This document shows, piece by piece, positions 53,274 through 63,643 of a DNA stretch of 64,000 bases (position 1 is its first letter; each line of letters begins with the position of its first letter). Both the position numbers and the translations under genes were made by a program. The notes beneath the pieces were generated by a model that did not search any database, had not been told where the DNA came from, and worked only from the letters and a program-made list of their open reading frames with translations. Origin of the DNA: Magnetococcales bacterium (GTDB lineage Bacteria > Pseudomonadota > Magnetococcia > Magnetococcales > Magnetaquicoccaceae); contig JAANAU010000009.1 in NCBI GenBank assembly GCA_011089965.1, positions 43,156 to 107,155 on the forward strand. The letters are read 5' to 3'.

Positions 53274-53810
53274 ATGCTTTACTACTTATTGCTCGTTATT
53301 GCGGGATTGGGTGTTGCCGACAGCCGGGCGGATGCGACTGTTCCGCACATGGTGGCCGGGCCTGCCAGGGTGATTGCCGCCGATGTTCTGGATGTCGAGG
53401 ATCAACGCCCCCATCGGGATATCCGGTTCGCGTCCGAAGTGCGGGTGTTCGTGCGTGGCGTCGATGCCTTGGAACCCTCCCAGACCTGCATTGTGGAAGA
53501 GCAGCGGCGCTGGTATTGCGCCACGGCAGCGGAACAGGCGTTGCGGGCACATCTGCGAAATCGTTTGGTCACCTGTCGGGATCTGCGTACCGATGAGCAG
53601 GATCGCACCTTCGGAGAGTGTCAGGTGGAGGGCGAGGAGATCGCGGTCTGGCTGGTGACCAATGGCTGGGCATTGGCCGATCCCAAAACCGGTGGCCGAT
53701 TGCGTGACCTGGAAAAAAAAGCCAAACAGAACAAAATCGGTATCTGGAAAAGCCGTTTCGATCCGCCCTGGAAGTTCCGGGAAGAGACCCCGTTGTTGTC
53801 CGGGAAGTGA
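53274..53810 (+). CDS. Exported thermonuclease-like (SNase) protein
   Basis: A 178-residue protein. Signal-like N-terminus MLYYLLLVIAGLGVADSRAD. The SNase-type OB fold is suggested by RVIAADVLDVEDQRPH, VRVFVRGVDALEP (R-x-x-G-x-D-A-x-E), ATAAEQALRAHLR and VWLVTNGWALADP. The catalytic Arg-Asp-Glu-Arg set is only partly recognisable, so activity is unsure. ATG 53244 is an alternative start. It precedes recC by 36 bp, probably by chance, although co-transcription is possible. Confidence 0.7.
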   Translation: MLYYLLLVIAGLGVADSRADATVPHMVAGPARVIAADVLDVEDQRPHRDIRFASEVRVFVRGVDALEPSQTCIVEEQRRWYCATAAEQALRAHLRNRLVTCRDLRTDEQDRTFGECQVEGEEIAVWLVTNGWALADPKTGGRLRDLEKKAKQNKIGIWKSRFDPPWKFREETPLLSGK

Positions 53811-53846
53811 TGGCGGGTCGTGCAGGGTTCCCGGGGAGTGCAATGG

Positions 53847-56800
53847 ATGAAAAATGATCGTGAACAACCCTGTGGAATGACCGTGATCCATGGATCACGC
53901 ATGGAGGCGTTGCGGGCCGATCTGGCAAGCCGGCTGCACCGTGATCCTTTGCCCCCTCTGGAAAACGAAATCATTCTGGTGCAGAGCAACGGCATGGCCC
54001 AGTGGCTGAAAGCCGGTCTGGCCGGTGAATCCCGGGACCAACGGGAGTGGTCATCCTCTCCTGGCATTGCGGCGGCTGTGGAAATGTTGCTGCCGGCCCG
54101 TTTCTTCTGGCGCGTCTATCGGACGGTCCTGGGCGCAGAACAGGTGCCCGAGGTCTCGCCGTTGGAGCGGACGCAACTGGTCTGGCGGTTGTTGCGGCTG
54201 CTGCCGGAGGTGGCGGAACGCCATCCCGCATCCCTGGTCCAGCGGTTTCTGGCCGACGATCCCCGGATGAGAAAACGGTTCCAGCTTGCGGAAGAGTTGG
54301 CCGATCTGTTCGATCAATATTCGGTGTTCCGGGCAGACTGGCTGCTGCGCTGGGCGCAGGGCCGGGATGAGTGGAGCGATCTGCGCGGACAGGTGCTGCC
54401 ACTGCCCGAAGAGCAGCGATGGCAATGCACCCTCTGGCGCACGCTGCTGACCGATCTGACCCGGTCCCATGGCCAGACCGGCACAGGATTCATTGGCCGG
54501 GCCGAAGTGCATGCGGCCTTCCTGGAGCAGGCGCAAAAACAGCCGGAGAGACCCCACGGATTGCCCGGGCGGGTGAGCGTGTTCGGCATCACCTCCCTGC
54601 CGACCCAATCCCTGCACGTGCTGCTGGCCTTGGCGCGGTGGATGCAGGTGGTGATCCATGTCCACAACCCCTGTCAGGACTATTGGGCGGATCTCTTGCC
54701 GGAACGGGTGCGCATGCGTCGGCAGAAGCACCATCCGGCCTCCTGGTCCGCCTTGGAGTACCTGGAGTACACACCGCAACGGGATCACCCCCTGTTGTCT
54801 TCCTGGGGACGGCAGGGACGGGATTTCATCGGCATGCTGGAAGAGCTGGCGGGTGGCGGCTTCTGCTTCGCAGATGGCACCGATCTGCGCATCGACCGGG
54901 AGGAGCTTTTCATCGAAGAAGCGGAACAGCCCGGTACGTTGTTGCAGCAGCTCCAGGAAGATATCCGTACACTGAACCCGTTGCCCGAGGATGGGGCTGC
55001 CCGCAGGCCGATCCTTCCCCGGCAGGATCCCTCCATGCGTTTTCATGTGGCCCACTCCCGTTACCGGGAGGTGGAGATCCTCCACGACCAACTGTTGGCC
55101 GCTTTTCAGGCCGACCCTGCGCTCACGCCCCGCGACATTCTGGTGCTGGTGCCGGATATCGACGACTATGTCCCGATGATTCAGGCGGTCTTTGGTCTGC
55201 ACGATCCCACGGACAGCCGACATGTTCCGTACACCCTGGCCAATCGTCGTCAACTGGCGTCGTCGTCCTTGTTGCAGGCCCTCCAGCGGCTGCTGGATCT
55301 GCCCGGGGCGCGCATGACGGTCAGCGATCTGTTGGGCTGGCTCGATGTGGCAGCGATCCGGCGGCGCTTTGCCATCGACGAGGCCGATCTGCCGTTGATC
55401 CGCCGCTGGATCGAGGGGGCTGGCATCTGCTGGGGGTGGCATGCAGACCATCGGCGCACCCTGGATCTGCCCATCCTGGCAGAGTCGGAACCACCCAACA
55501 GCTGGTGGTCCGGTCTGCAACGGATGCTGGCCGGTTATGCCATGGGAGATCGGGGCGGACCGTGGGCAGGGGTGGATCCCTGTGACGAGATCGACATGGG
55601 CAGCGCCGGGCTGTTGGGGAGTCTGTTGCGTCTGCTGGACCGGCTGGAGCAGACCTGGCGTCTGATGCAGCACCCCGCCCCGGTGGAGGTGTGGTGCAAC
55701 CGGTTGCAGGCACTTCTGGGACACTTCTTTGCCGTCGAAGAGACGGATGAATCCTTTTTGTTGTTGCGTCTGGAGCAGGCGCTGGAGATGCTGCAAGAGA
55801 TCGTCCGCGCAGCCGGCGTGACGGAACCGGTCCCTCTGGAGCTGGTCGGCAACTGGTGGCTGGCACGCATGGAAGAGAGCGGACTGGCTTCCGGCTTTTT
55901 CGGGGGCGCGGTGACGTTTGCCACGTTGATGCCGATGCGGGCGATTCCGTTTCGGCATGTGGCGGTGCTGGGCATGAACGATGGGGAATTCCCCCGGCTG
56001 GACCCGATCCGGGATTTTGACCTGATGCGCACCCATCCCCGTCCCGGGGACCGGCAGCGGCGCGACGAGGATCGCTATCTGTTCCTGGAGGCGTTGTTGT
56101 CCGCGCGGGAACGGCTCTCGATCTTTTGGGTGGGAAGGAACATCCATGATCAGGAACAGATGCCCCCATCGGTGCTGGTGGGGCAGTTGCGTGAGCATCT
56201 GGCAGCAGGTTGGCGTCTGGCTGGCCTGGCAGCGGATGACCCGACTGCCGGACACAAGCTCCTGGACGCCTTGACCGTGGAGCATCGGTTGCAACCGTTC
56301 AGCAGCGCCTATTTCCCAATCGATCCTGTCTCCTCGCCTTTTTTCACCTATGCCAGGGAGTGGCGTCCGGATCCTTGTGCCGGCACGAGAGCAGAGAATT
56401 CCTTCTCTCTTCTGTCGGACATGCCCTGGAACGAACCTTTGACCGTGCGGGAACTGGCCTCTTTTCTCAAGGCACCGGTGCGCTATTTCTTGCAGCGTCG
56501 GCTGCGGGTGTATCTGGAGGGTGAGACGGAGACCGTCATGGATCACGAGCCTTTCCAACTCGATTCTTTGGCGCGCTGGAGCGTGCGGGAGCGGTTGCTC
56601 CGGGCGCAACAGCGGGTGGTCTCTTCGGGAGATGAGGCCGTGGTCCGGCAGCGCCAGGAGACACTGGAGCGGTTGCGTCTGGCTGCCCGGTTGCCGGAGG
56701 GGGGATTTGGCGCGCTGGTGGTTGAGGAGCTGGAGCAACCCATGGCCCGTCTGTTCGCCCGCTACCGCCAGGCAGAAGAGCGATGGCCGTGCCGGATCGA

Positions 56801-57404
56801 CGCGGGTGAAAGGATCGCGCTGACCCTGCCGGTGGCAGGGGACAGCGGGACAGTGGTTCTGGACGATCTTCTGAGCGGCATGCACCACAGTGCGAGCGGC
56901 GAACGGGGCCGGATTCTGCTGACGGCCAGTCGTCTCTTCACCACGGACGGGGTGCGTCATGAGAAGGCCATCGAAGCCTGGATTGCCCATCTGGCGTTGC
57001 ATCTGGCGTGCGGACCGTTGACCACGCTGGTGCTGTCTGAAGACGGGGATGTGGAATGGCGTCCGCTGGCAGTCGAGGAGGCGGAGGGCCATCTGATGGC
57101 ATTGATTGCCTGGTGGCAGCAGGGGTTGTGTCGTCCGCTGCCCCTGGAAGCGGGAGCTGCCTGTCTCTGGGTGAGCGCATCCAACGATCCGGAACAAAAG
57201 GCCAGAAAGAGCTATGAGGGGAGTGGCGGGGATTTTGCGTCCGCAAGCGGAGCGGTCCACCGGAGCGCCGCACTCCAGCGGGTCTATCCGGACTTCGACA
57301 CCATGCTGGCCAGTGGCGAGTTCGGCACGCTGGCCGAAACGTTGTACGGCCCCATGGTGCAGAATGCAACGTGGACACCGTTCCGGGAGGCGCAAGGCGC
57401 ATGA
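53847..57404 (+). CDS. recC: Exodeoxyribonuclease V gamma subunit RecC
   Basis: A 1185-residue RecC (E. coli 1122). Blocks are IILVQSNGMAQWLKAGLAGE, VSVFGITSLPTQSLHVLLAL, FHVAHSRYREVEILHDQLLA and TPRDILVLVPDIDDYVPMIQ. Later come FATLMPMRAIPFRHVAVLGM with NDGEFPRLDPIRDFDLM and RRDEDRYLFLEALLSARERL. RecC holds the Chi-recognition tunnel, an inactivated helicase/nuclease fold, and splits DNA strands to RecB and RecD. GGGGAG eight bases before ATG 53847 decides the start. The stop overlaps recB as ATGA. Confidence 0.95.
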   Translation: MKNDREQPCGMTVIHGSRMEALRADLASRLHRDPLPPLENEIILVQSNGMAQWLKAGLAGESRDQREWSSSPGIAAAVEMLLPARFFWRVYRTVLGAEQVPEVSPLERTQLVWRLLRLLPEVAERHPASLVQRFLADDPRMRKRFQLAEELADLFDQYSVFRADWLLRWAQGRDEWSDLRGQVLPLPEEQRWQCTLWRTLLTDLTRSHGQTGTGFIGRAEVHAAFLEQAQKQPERPHGLPGRVSVFGITSLPTQSLHVLLALARWMQVVIHVHNPCQDYWADLLPERVRMRRQKHHPASWSALEYLEYTPQRDHPLLSSWGRQGRDFIGMLEELAGGGFCFADGTDLRIDREELFIEEAEQPGTLLQQLQEDIRTLNPLPEDGAARRPILPRQDPSMRFHVAHSRYREVEILHDQLLAAFQADPALTPRDILVLVPDIDDYVPMIQAVFGLHDPTDSRHVPYTLANRRQLASSSLLQALQRLLDLPGARMTVSDLLGWLDVAAIRRRFAIDEADLPLIRRWIEGAGICWGWHADHRRTLDLPILAESEPPNSWWSGLQRMLAGYAMGDRGGPWAGVDPCDEIDMGSAGLLGSLLRLLDRLEQTWRLMQHPAPVEVWCNRLQALLGHFFAVEETDESFLLLRLEQALEMLQEIVRAAGVTEPVPLELVGNWWLARMEESGLASGFFGGAVTFATLMPMRAIPFRHVAVLGMNDGEFPRLDPIRDFDLMRTHPRPGDRQRRDEDRYLFLEALLSARERLSIFWVGRNIHDQEQMPPSVLVGQLREHLAAGWRLAGLAADDPTAGHKLLDALTVEHRLQPFSSAYFPIDPVSSPFFTYAREWRPDPCAGTRAENSFSLLSDMPWNEPLTVRELASFLKAPVRYFLQRRLRVYLEGETETVMDHEPFQLDSLARWSVRERLLRAQQRVVSSGDEAVVRQRQETLERLRLAARLPEGGFGALVVEELEQPMARLFARYRQAEERWPCRIDAGERIALTLPVAGDSGTVVLDDLLSGMHHSASGERGRILLTASRLFTTDGVRHEKAIEAWIAHLALHLACGPLTTLVLSEDGDVEWRPLAVEEAEGHLMALIAWWQQGLCRPLPLEAGAACLWVSASNDPEQKARKSYEGSGGDFASASGAVHRSAALQRVYPDFDTMLASGEFGTLAETLYGPMVQNATWTPFREAQGA

Positions 57405-60400
57405 TCCGCTCTCAAGAGATGCAGCGTGCCGGGGAACTCCCGGAGGTGGATCCATTGACCTTTCCCTTGCAAGGCTCCCATCTGATCGAGGCCAGCGCCG
57501 GAACCGGCAAGACCTATACCATAGCGTTTCTCTACCTGAGACTGGTACTCGGTCACGGGGTGGCAGGGATGGCCCCTTTGGATCCGCCGGAGATCCTGGT
57601 GGTCACCTTTACCCGTGCCGCCACCCGGGAGTTGCGGGAGCGCATCCGTGTGCGACTGTCGGAAGCGGCTGCCTGTTTCCGGGCCGGAGTGGGGACGGAG
57701 CAGGCCGGATACGCCCCGTCTGGTTGGGATCCGTTGCTGTTGGCATTGCGTGATACGTATGCGCCCGAGGTGTGGCCAGGGTGTGCCAAACGGTTGCAAC
57801 TGGCGGCAGAGTGGATGGATGAGGCAGCCGTGGAGACCATCCATGGCTGGTGCCACCGCATGCTGCGTGACCATGCCTTTGAGAGCCATGCGTTGCTCAG
57901 TCAGGAGCTGGCAGAAGATCAGAGTGAACTGCTGAATGGGTGCGTGCGTGACTACTGGCGTCTGTTTCTCGCACCCCTGCCCCCGGACCAGGCGTTTGAA
58001 GCGGCATTGGGCTGGTCATCCCCACAGTCGGTGCTGGGGTCCATCCACAGGATCTTGCGTCATGCGGAACATTTGATCGATGGGGCAGAGCCGTCGGTCG
58101 TTCTGGGTGCCCTGGCAGAGCGGCGCGCCCGGTTGAAGGCGCAATGGCGGGCATGGGTGCCCTCTTTGAGCGAATATTTCCAGGCGGCATCGGAAGCCAA
58201 AAAGCTGAATGGTACATACATCAAAAGAACCCATTGGGAGGGGTGGCTGAGAACCATCCTGGCCTGGGCGGAAAATCCCAGACAGGCGTCGTTGACGTTC
58301 AGTACCGAAACCCCCTGGAAACGTCTCACCCGGGACGGGTTGCAAGAGGTCTGGAAGCAGGGAACCCCGCCCCACCATCCGGCCCTGGATGCTCTTGAAG
58401 AGGTGCGACAATTTTCTCAGGATGCCACGTTGGCATGGAACCGTCTGCTCGTGCATGCCGCGCTCTGGGTGCTGCGGCGCTTTGCAGCAGCCAAGGAACA
58501 GCGTGGCGTGCTGGGGCATGATGACGTGCTGGACCGGCTGGATCAGGTGTTGCAAGGTCCGAACGCCTCCCGGCTGGCAGCGCGGATCCGTGCGCAGTTC
58601 CCGGCAGCCTTGATCGACGAATTCCAGGATACCGATCCGGTGCAGTATCGGATTTTTGCCTCGATCTATCCGGTCGGTGCGCCGGAGACGCTCCAGGGGT
58701 GCGCCCTCATGCTGATCGGGGATCCGAAGCAGGCGATCTATGCGTTTCGCGGCGGGGATGTGCAGACCTATCTGCTGGCACGCCGTGCCCTGGCCGGATG
58801 CATCCATACATTGCGCCGGAATTACCGCTCCACCGGGTCGATGGTCGCTGCGGTCAACACCGTGTTTGAACATGGGGAAACGGTGTCGCCCCATGGCGTT
58901 TTCCGTTATCGGAGCGACCTGGAGGATCCGATGCCTTTCGTTGCGGCGCTGGCTGCCGGGCGTCAGGAGCGGTTCGTGGTGGAAGGTCGGGTTGGATCTG
59001 CCCTGACCCTCTTCCGGATGCCGGCAGGGGAGAGAAACGGTCAACCGGTTCCGGTGAGCCGGGAGGCGTATCGGGTGGGGATGGCGCAACATTGCGCTGC
59101 CGGGATTGTCCGTCTGTTGCGGCTCGGACAAACCGGCAGGGCCGGATTCGCCGCGCCGGAAGGGGAGATGCGTCCGGTTCTGCCCCGGGATGTCGCGGTG
59201 CTGGTCAACAACCGCACCGAATATCTGGCCATGCGTCAGGCATTGAATGCCCATGGCGTGCGCTGTGTCTATCTTTCCGACCGGGAGTCGGTGTTCGCTT
59301 CTCCTGTTGCCCGGGATCTGCGTCACTGGTTGGCAGCGTGCGCGGCTCCGGAGAACATCACGCGCCTGACCACGGCCTTGGGTACGGCCCTGTTCGGACT
59401 GACCTGGCACCAGATCGATGCCGTGGTGCAGGATGAACGCACGCTGCAAGAAAGGATCGATCAGTTCCGCAGCTATCGGGAGCGTTGGCGGCAACAGGGG
59501 GTGTTGGCCATGGTGCGGCGTCTGCTGGATGATTTTCAGGTGCCGGGTCGCTTGTTGCGGTCAAATCAGGCAGTCAACCATGGCGAACGACTGCTGACCG
59601 ATCTGCTGCATCTGGGAGAACTGCTTCAGAAACAGAGCGTGATCTCCACAGACCCGGAGGCGTTGATCCGTTATCTGGATGGGCAATGCGCCGAAGCGGG
59701 CGATCTGGAGAGCGGCAGCGAGGACGAACGGCAGATCCGTCTGGAAAGCGATGAGGGGCTGGTACGGGTTGTCACCGTGCATAAATCCAAGGGGCTGGAG
59801 TATCCGTTGGTCTTTTTTCCCGGGGCTGCTTTGTATCGGGAGGTGAAAGAGCAGGATCTGCCGACTGTGTGGCGTGATGCAACGGGTGGCGTCCGGATCG
59901 CCTTTCCCGGGGCAACGGCACTGCTGGAACAGATGGAGGAGGAGCGTCGCCGCGAGGAGATCCGCAAGCTGTATGTGGTGCTGACCCGTGCCCGGCATGC
60001 CACCTGGATCGGTCTGGCACCGTTGAACGGGTTTGAAAAGAGCGGAATCGGCACGCTGCTGTGTGCAACCCCCGGCCCGCAGAAGTTGGTGGATCTGTCG
60101 GCGCATTTGGCAGCTTTTGACAACGTGCCCGAGGAGCTGATCCGGGTGGAGCTGGTGACACCCCCTGAATCCACGGCAGCAAACAGGGTGGATTGTCCGA
60201 CGGAGCGGGGTGGGGCGGAGGGTGCGGCCCGTTTTCTGCACAGAACAGTGCCCCCGCGTTGGTGGATCGGCAGCTTCTCGGCCCTGACCCGGCACAGCGG
60301 ATCTTATGCCATGGTTCGGGATCCGGAAAGCCGGACTGAAGAGCGTTTCATGGAACTGGAACGGTTGGAAACCCCGGGTGGCGCCACCCCGGAACCGGAG

Positions 60401-61168
60401 AGACCTGCCGGACAGGGGAGAGGGGGGCTGCTGCACGCTTTTCCCCAGGGCGCCAAGGCCGGGACGTTTTTGCATGAGCTGCTCGACTGGGCTGCCAACC
60501 AGGGTTTTGCCCGGTTGGCGGCTGCCGTGGATGCCGTGCCAGAGGCGGTCCGTCAACGCTGTGTCGGGCGCGATCTGGAGGCGTGGTCCAAACCTCTGGC
60601 CAACTGGCTTCTGGATCTGTTGCAGCTCTCCTTGGAAATCGTTCTTCCCCACGAGGGCATCCCACGCCGGATGCGGTTGCAGGATCTTGTGAACTATCGT
60701 TCGGAGATGGAGTTCATGATGGCCACCCAACCGTTGCCGGTGGCGTTGCTGGACCATCTGGTGTGTCGTGACACCCTGGATGGCATGGCGCGTCCCGCGT
60801 TGCGCGCAACGACGCTGCATGGGATGCTGAAAGGGTTTATCGATCTGGTCTTTGAGGTGGAGGGTTGCTATTTCGTGGTGGATTTCAAATCCAACCATCT
60901 GGGGCCGGATGACGCATCGTACACCAGGGAGGCGATGCGCAAAGCGATCTGTCATGCCCGGTATGATCTGCAATATGTGCTTTATCTGTTCGCGCTGCAT
61001 CGGCATTTGCGCGCACGGCTGCCCGGGTATGACTACGACCGGCATGTGGGCGGGGCGATCTATCTGTTTTTGCGCGGGACCGGGGCTTCCGGGCATGGGG
61101 TCTTTTTTGAACGTCCGCCCCGGACGCTGTTCGAGGAGCTGGATCGGTTGTTCCGGGAGGGGGCATGA
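57401..61168 (+). CDS. recB: Exodeoxyribonuclease V beta subunit RecB
   Basis: A 1255-residue RecB. Walker A is IEASAGTGKTYTIAFLYLRL (near 29-37), with VVTFTRAATRELRERIRVRL as motif Ia. Motif II is AALIDEFQDTDPVQYRIFAS, motif III region MLIGDPKQAIYAFRGGDVQT, and motif V RVVTVHKSKGLEYPLVFF. The C-terminal nuclease keeps GFIDLVFEVEGCYFVVDFKS, with the D-x-K catalytic core near residue 1160. It is the 3'-5' helicase and sole nuclease of RecBCD. The ATG at 57401 overlaps recC (ATGA), and the stop overlaps recD (ATGA). Confidence 0.96.
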   Translation: MIRSQEMQRAGELPEVDPLTFPLQGSHLIEASAGTGKTYTIAFLYLRLVLGHGVAGMAPLDPPEILVVTFTRAATRELRERIRVRLSEAAACFRAGVGTEQAGYAPSGWDPLLLALRDTYAPEVWPGCAKRLQLAAEWMDEAAVETIHGWCHRMLRDHAFESHALLSQELAEDQSELLNGCVRDYWRLFLAPLPPDQAFEAALGWSSPQSVLGSIHRILRHAEHLIDGAEPSVVLGALAERRARLKAQWRAWVPSLSEYFQAASEAKKLNGTYIKRTHWEGWLRTILAWAENPRQASLTFSTETPWKRLTRDGLQEVWKQGTPPHHPALDALEEVRQFSQDATLAWNRLLVHAALWVLRRFAAAKEQRGVLGHDDVLDRLDQVLQGPNASRLAARIRAQFPAALIDEFQDTDPVQYRIFASIYPVGAPETLQGCALMLIGDPKQAIYAFRGGDVQTYLLARRALAGCIHTLRRNYRSTGSMVAAVNTVFEHGETVSPHGVFRYRSDLEDPMPFVAALAAGRQERFVVEGRVGSALTLFRMPAGERNGQPVPVSREAYRVGMAQHCAAGIVRLLRLGQTGRAGFAAPEGEMRPVLPRDVAVLVNNRTEYLAMRQALNAHGVRCVYLSDRESVFASPVARDLRHWLAACAAPENITRLTTALGTALFGLTWHQIDAVVQDERTLQERIDQFRSYRERWRQQGVLAMVRRLLDDFQVPGRLLRSNQAVNHGERLLTDLLHLGELLQKQSVISTDPEALIRYLDGQCAEAGDLESGSEDERQIRLESDEGLVRVVTVHKSKGLEYPLVFFPGAALYREVKEQDLPTVWRDATGGVRIAFPGATALLEQMEEERRREEIRKLYVVLTRARHATWIGLAPLNGFEKSGIGTLLCATPGPQKLVDLSAHLAAFDNVPEELIRVELVTPPESTAANRVDCPTERGGAEGAARFLHRTVPPRWWIGSFSALTRHSGSYAMVRDPESRTEERFMELERLETPGGATPEPERPAGQGRGGLLHAFPQGAKAGTFLHELLDWAANQGFARLAAAVDAVPEAVRQRCVGRDLEAWSKPLANWLLDLLQLSLEIVLPHEGIPRRMRLQDLVNYRSEMEFMMATQPLPVALLDHLVCRDTLDGMARPALRATTLHGMLKGFIDLVFEVEGCYFVVDFKSNHLGPDDASYTREAMRKAICHARYDLQYVLYLFALHRHLRARLPGYDYDRHVGGAIYLFLRGTGASGHGVFFERPPRTLFEELDRLFREGA

Positions 61169-63261
61169 CGCGATCCGCAAAAACAGACTCATGCGCCCTT
61201 CTTTCCGCAGGAGAGTGGCCGTCATTTCTGGATCGCTGGCTGGAACGGGGCTGGTTGCGTCCGGTCGATCTGGCCATGGCCTGGCTCTGTCGGCAGCGGA
61301 TGCCGGAGATCTCGCCTCTGGTGCTGGTGGCCGCCACCCTGGTGAGTCATCAGGCTGGACAGGGCCATGTGTGGCTGGATCTGGCCGGAATGGTCGCGGA
61401 TCCCTCCGGGGTGTTGGGGTTGCCTCCCGAAGGAGAGGAGGCCTCTGCCTGCCCTCCAGAGGATCTGCCGGCCAATTGCCTCAAAGGGGTGGATTGTGCC
61501 CAGTGGCTGGCAGTGCTCGCCGTTCCCGGTCTGGTGGAGCGTGCGACCGTGGATCCGGCTTCGACGACACCATTGGTGTTGCATGGTCATCATCTCTATC
61601 TGCGTCGTTTCTGGGTCTGCGAGCAGGAGGTGTGGGCGGATCTGCGTCATCGGCTGGCATGTGTTGCAGCGGTTCCGGATCCGGTTCAGGTGCGGGAACT
61701 CCTCGATGCGTTGCTGCCGGAGCGTACCCCCCGGGGACCAATGGCCGACTGGCAACGCATGGCCTGTGCCTTGATGTTGCGCACTCATTTCGGGGTGATT
61801 ACCGGCGGACCGGGTACAGGCAAGACGACAACCGTGGTGCGGTTGTTGGCCCTGCTGCACAGGTTTGCCGTGGGCGCACAGCCGGACAGGCCGTTGCGTA
61901 TTGCCCTGGCTGCGCCGACCGGCAAGGCGGCGGCGCGTCTGAGCGAATCGATCCGGGATGAACTGGAACGGATGCATGCCAGCGGCAAGGTGGGCGATCC
62001 GCTTCTTTTGCAGGCGATTCCCCGTCAGGTGACCACGCTGCATCGTCTGCTGGGTGGACAATATTATAGTCGTCATTTCCGTCATGGACCGGATCTGCCG
62101 TTGCCGCTGGATGTGTTGATCGTGGATGAAGCCTCGATGCTCGGATTGGAGTTGATGGCCGATCTTTTGCGGGCATTGCCAAAGACGGCACGGCTCTATC
62201 TGTTGGGAGACAAGGATCAACTGGCCTCGGTGGAGGCAGGGGCCGTGCTGGGATCGCTTTCGGCGCGAGCAACCCGGGGCCATTACACCCCGGCCACTTG
62301 CGACTGGCTGGCCGCCACCACCGGCCATCGGATCGAAGAGCCGTTGATCGATCCGATGGGTACGGCTTTGGATCAGGCCGTGTTGATGTTGCGTCGGAAT
62401 TTCCGTTTTTCCAGTGACAGCGGGATTGGTCAACTGGCCGCAGCGATTCGTGACGGTCAGGTGGCCAAGGCTGCCGAATGGCTGGCCCGACCGTGTGTTG
62501 ATCTGGAATGGATGGCCATACAGGAGGATCCGGATGCCTGGGAGCGGCGGTTGGTTGCAGACACGGAGGGGCGTTCGATTGTCAAGGCCACCGAACAGAA
62601 CCTGGAGTGGTTGACCCGTCAGTTCGGCTATCGGGCCTATCTGGAGCAGATGCATGTTGCCCGTCCGGGGCTGGGAGCCGACATGCAGGAGGTGGATGCC
62701 TGGGCCGCAGCGGTCTTGCGGGCGCGTGGCGGCTTTCAGGTGTTGTGTGCGCTCCGGCAGGGACCGTGGGGTGTGGAGGGGTTGAACGAACGCATTGCCC
62801 GCCGACTGGTGGCAGCCGGTCTGCTCTCTTCCTGGCAGGGGTGGTATCCGGGGCGTCCGGTGCTGGTCACCCGCAATGATTACGCCTTGGGTCTGATGAA
62901 CGGGGATATCGGGATTGCACTGGAGATCCCGACGACAACAGGCGCGTGGGTGTTGCGCGTGGCCTTCCCGGACAGAAACAGTGGAGAGGATCGGGTGCGC
63001 TGGCTGGCACCGAGTCGTCTGGCTGCGGTGGAGACGGTGTTTGCCCTGACGGTTCACAAGTCGCAAGGCTCCGAGTTTTCCCAGGTGATGCTGGTGCTGC
63101 CCGACACCTCAAACCCCTTGTTGACCCGGGAGTTGATCTATACCGGTCTGACCCGTGCCAGAAACCGGTTCGTCCTGGCCGGTGCCGGAGCGAAATCGCT
63201 GTTGTTTGATGCCATCGAGCGTCGGGTGCAACGGGCCGGGCAGGACGGTGTCCAGCCATGA
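61165..63261 (+). CDS. recD: Exodeoxyribonuclease V alpha subunit RecD
   Basis: A 698-residue SF1B helicase (E. coli 608). Walker A is VITGGPGTGKTTTVVRLLAL (near 213-223), motif Ia IALAAPTGKAAARLSESI, motif II VLIVDEASMLGLELMADLL, motif III LLGDKDQLASVEAGAVLG, and the C-terminal VFALTVHKSQGSEFSQVMLV followed by YTGLTRARNRFVLAG. It is the 5'-3' motor of RecBCD. It is last in the recC-recB-recD operon, coupled by ATGA. The extra length is mainly in the N-terminal 200 residues. Repeat copy G follows the stop. Confidence 0.95.
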   Translation: MTRSAKTDSCALLSAGEWPSFLDRWLERGWLRPVDLAMAWLCRQRMPEISPLVLVAATLVSHQAGQGHVWLDLAGMVADPSGVLGLPPEGEEASACPPEDLPANCLKGVDCAQWLAVLAVPGLVERATVDPASTTPLVLHGHHLYLRRFWVCEQEVWADLRHRLACVAAVPDPVQVRELLDALLPERTPRGPMADWQRMACALMLRTHFGVITGGPGTGKTTTVVRLLALLHRFAVGAQPDRPLRIALAAPTGKAAARLSESIRDELERMHASGKVGDPLLLQAIPRQVTTLHRLLGGQYYSRHFRHGPDLPLPLDVLIVDEASMLGLELMADLLRALPKTARLYLLGDKDQLASVEAGAVLGSLSARATRGHYTPATCDWLAATTGHRIEEPLIDPMGTALDQAVLMLRRNFRFSSDSGIGQLAAAIRDGQVAKAAEWLARPCVDLEWMAIQEDPDAWERRLVADTEGRSIVKATEQNLEWLTRQFGYRAYLEQMHVARPGLGADMQEVDAWAAAVLRARGGFQVLCALRQGPWGVEGLNERIARRLVAAGLLSSWQGWYPGRPVLVTRNDYALGLMNGDIGIALEIPTTTGAWVLRVAFPDRNSGEDRVRWLAPSRLAAVETVFALTVHKSQGSEFSQVMLVLPDTSNPLLTRELIYTGLTRARNRFVLAGAGAKSLLFDAIERRVQRAGQDGVQP

Positions 63262-63275
63262 TATCCTTCAGGCGG

Positions 63276-63366
63276 TTTGGTGATTCCTGAGCCGAGCATA
63301 TATATCCAATTATTGAAAAAAAAGAGGGGGTCTGGGGGATTCATCCCCCAGGGTTTCAATGTTTTC
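63276..63366 (+). repeat. Hairpin intergenic repeat, copy G (left half only)
   Basis: It starts TTTGGTGATTCCTGAGCCGA and includes the A-run and the GGGGGATTCATCCCCC hairpin, then stops after GGGTTTCAATGTTTTCATGG. The A/T-rich middle and right GC hairpins are absent. The 200 bp from here to the tRNA contain no reading frame or element I recognise. Confidence 0.85.
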
Positions 63367-63566
63367 ATGGTTACTGGCAGCGGATCATGAAAACCCTTTG
63401 CGAAAAGGCTGTTGTAGAGTATTTTCGGTTTCACCCGATTCTCCACAGCATGGACAAGTCGGATAGAGAGTCGATGGAGACTTTCGCGCGTACCCGTGAC
63501 AAAGAAGTCTCACACAGAACAGGCTGAAGAAAAGGGAATGTTGGTGACTGGTTGATAAAAAAGAAT

Positions 63567-63643
63567 GTCCTCGTAGCTCAGCCGGATAGAGCAACGGATT
63601 CCTAATCCGTAGGCCGTGCGTTCAAATCGCGCCGGGGACACCA
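63567..63643 (+). tRNA. tRNA-Arg (anticodon CCT)
   Basis: Cloverleaf read by eye: acceptor GTCCTCG pairs with CGGGGAC (one G-T pair); D arm GCTC...GAGC; anticodon stem ACGGA/TCCGT around loop TTCCTAA, giving CCT; T arm GTGCG TTCAAAT CGCGC; discriminator A and encoded CCA at 63641-63643. It decodes AGG. The 77-base length is normal. Such tRNA genes are frequent integration sites, and a transposase fragment lies 240 bp downstream. Confidence 0.97.

Noticed and set aside
54051..57455. Minus-strand frame of about 1134 residues opposite recC
   Set aside because: Composition (Gln, His, Arg and Pro rich) is typical of an antisense shadow of a GC-rich gene; recC on the + strand matches its family along the full length.
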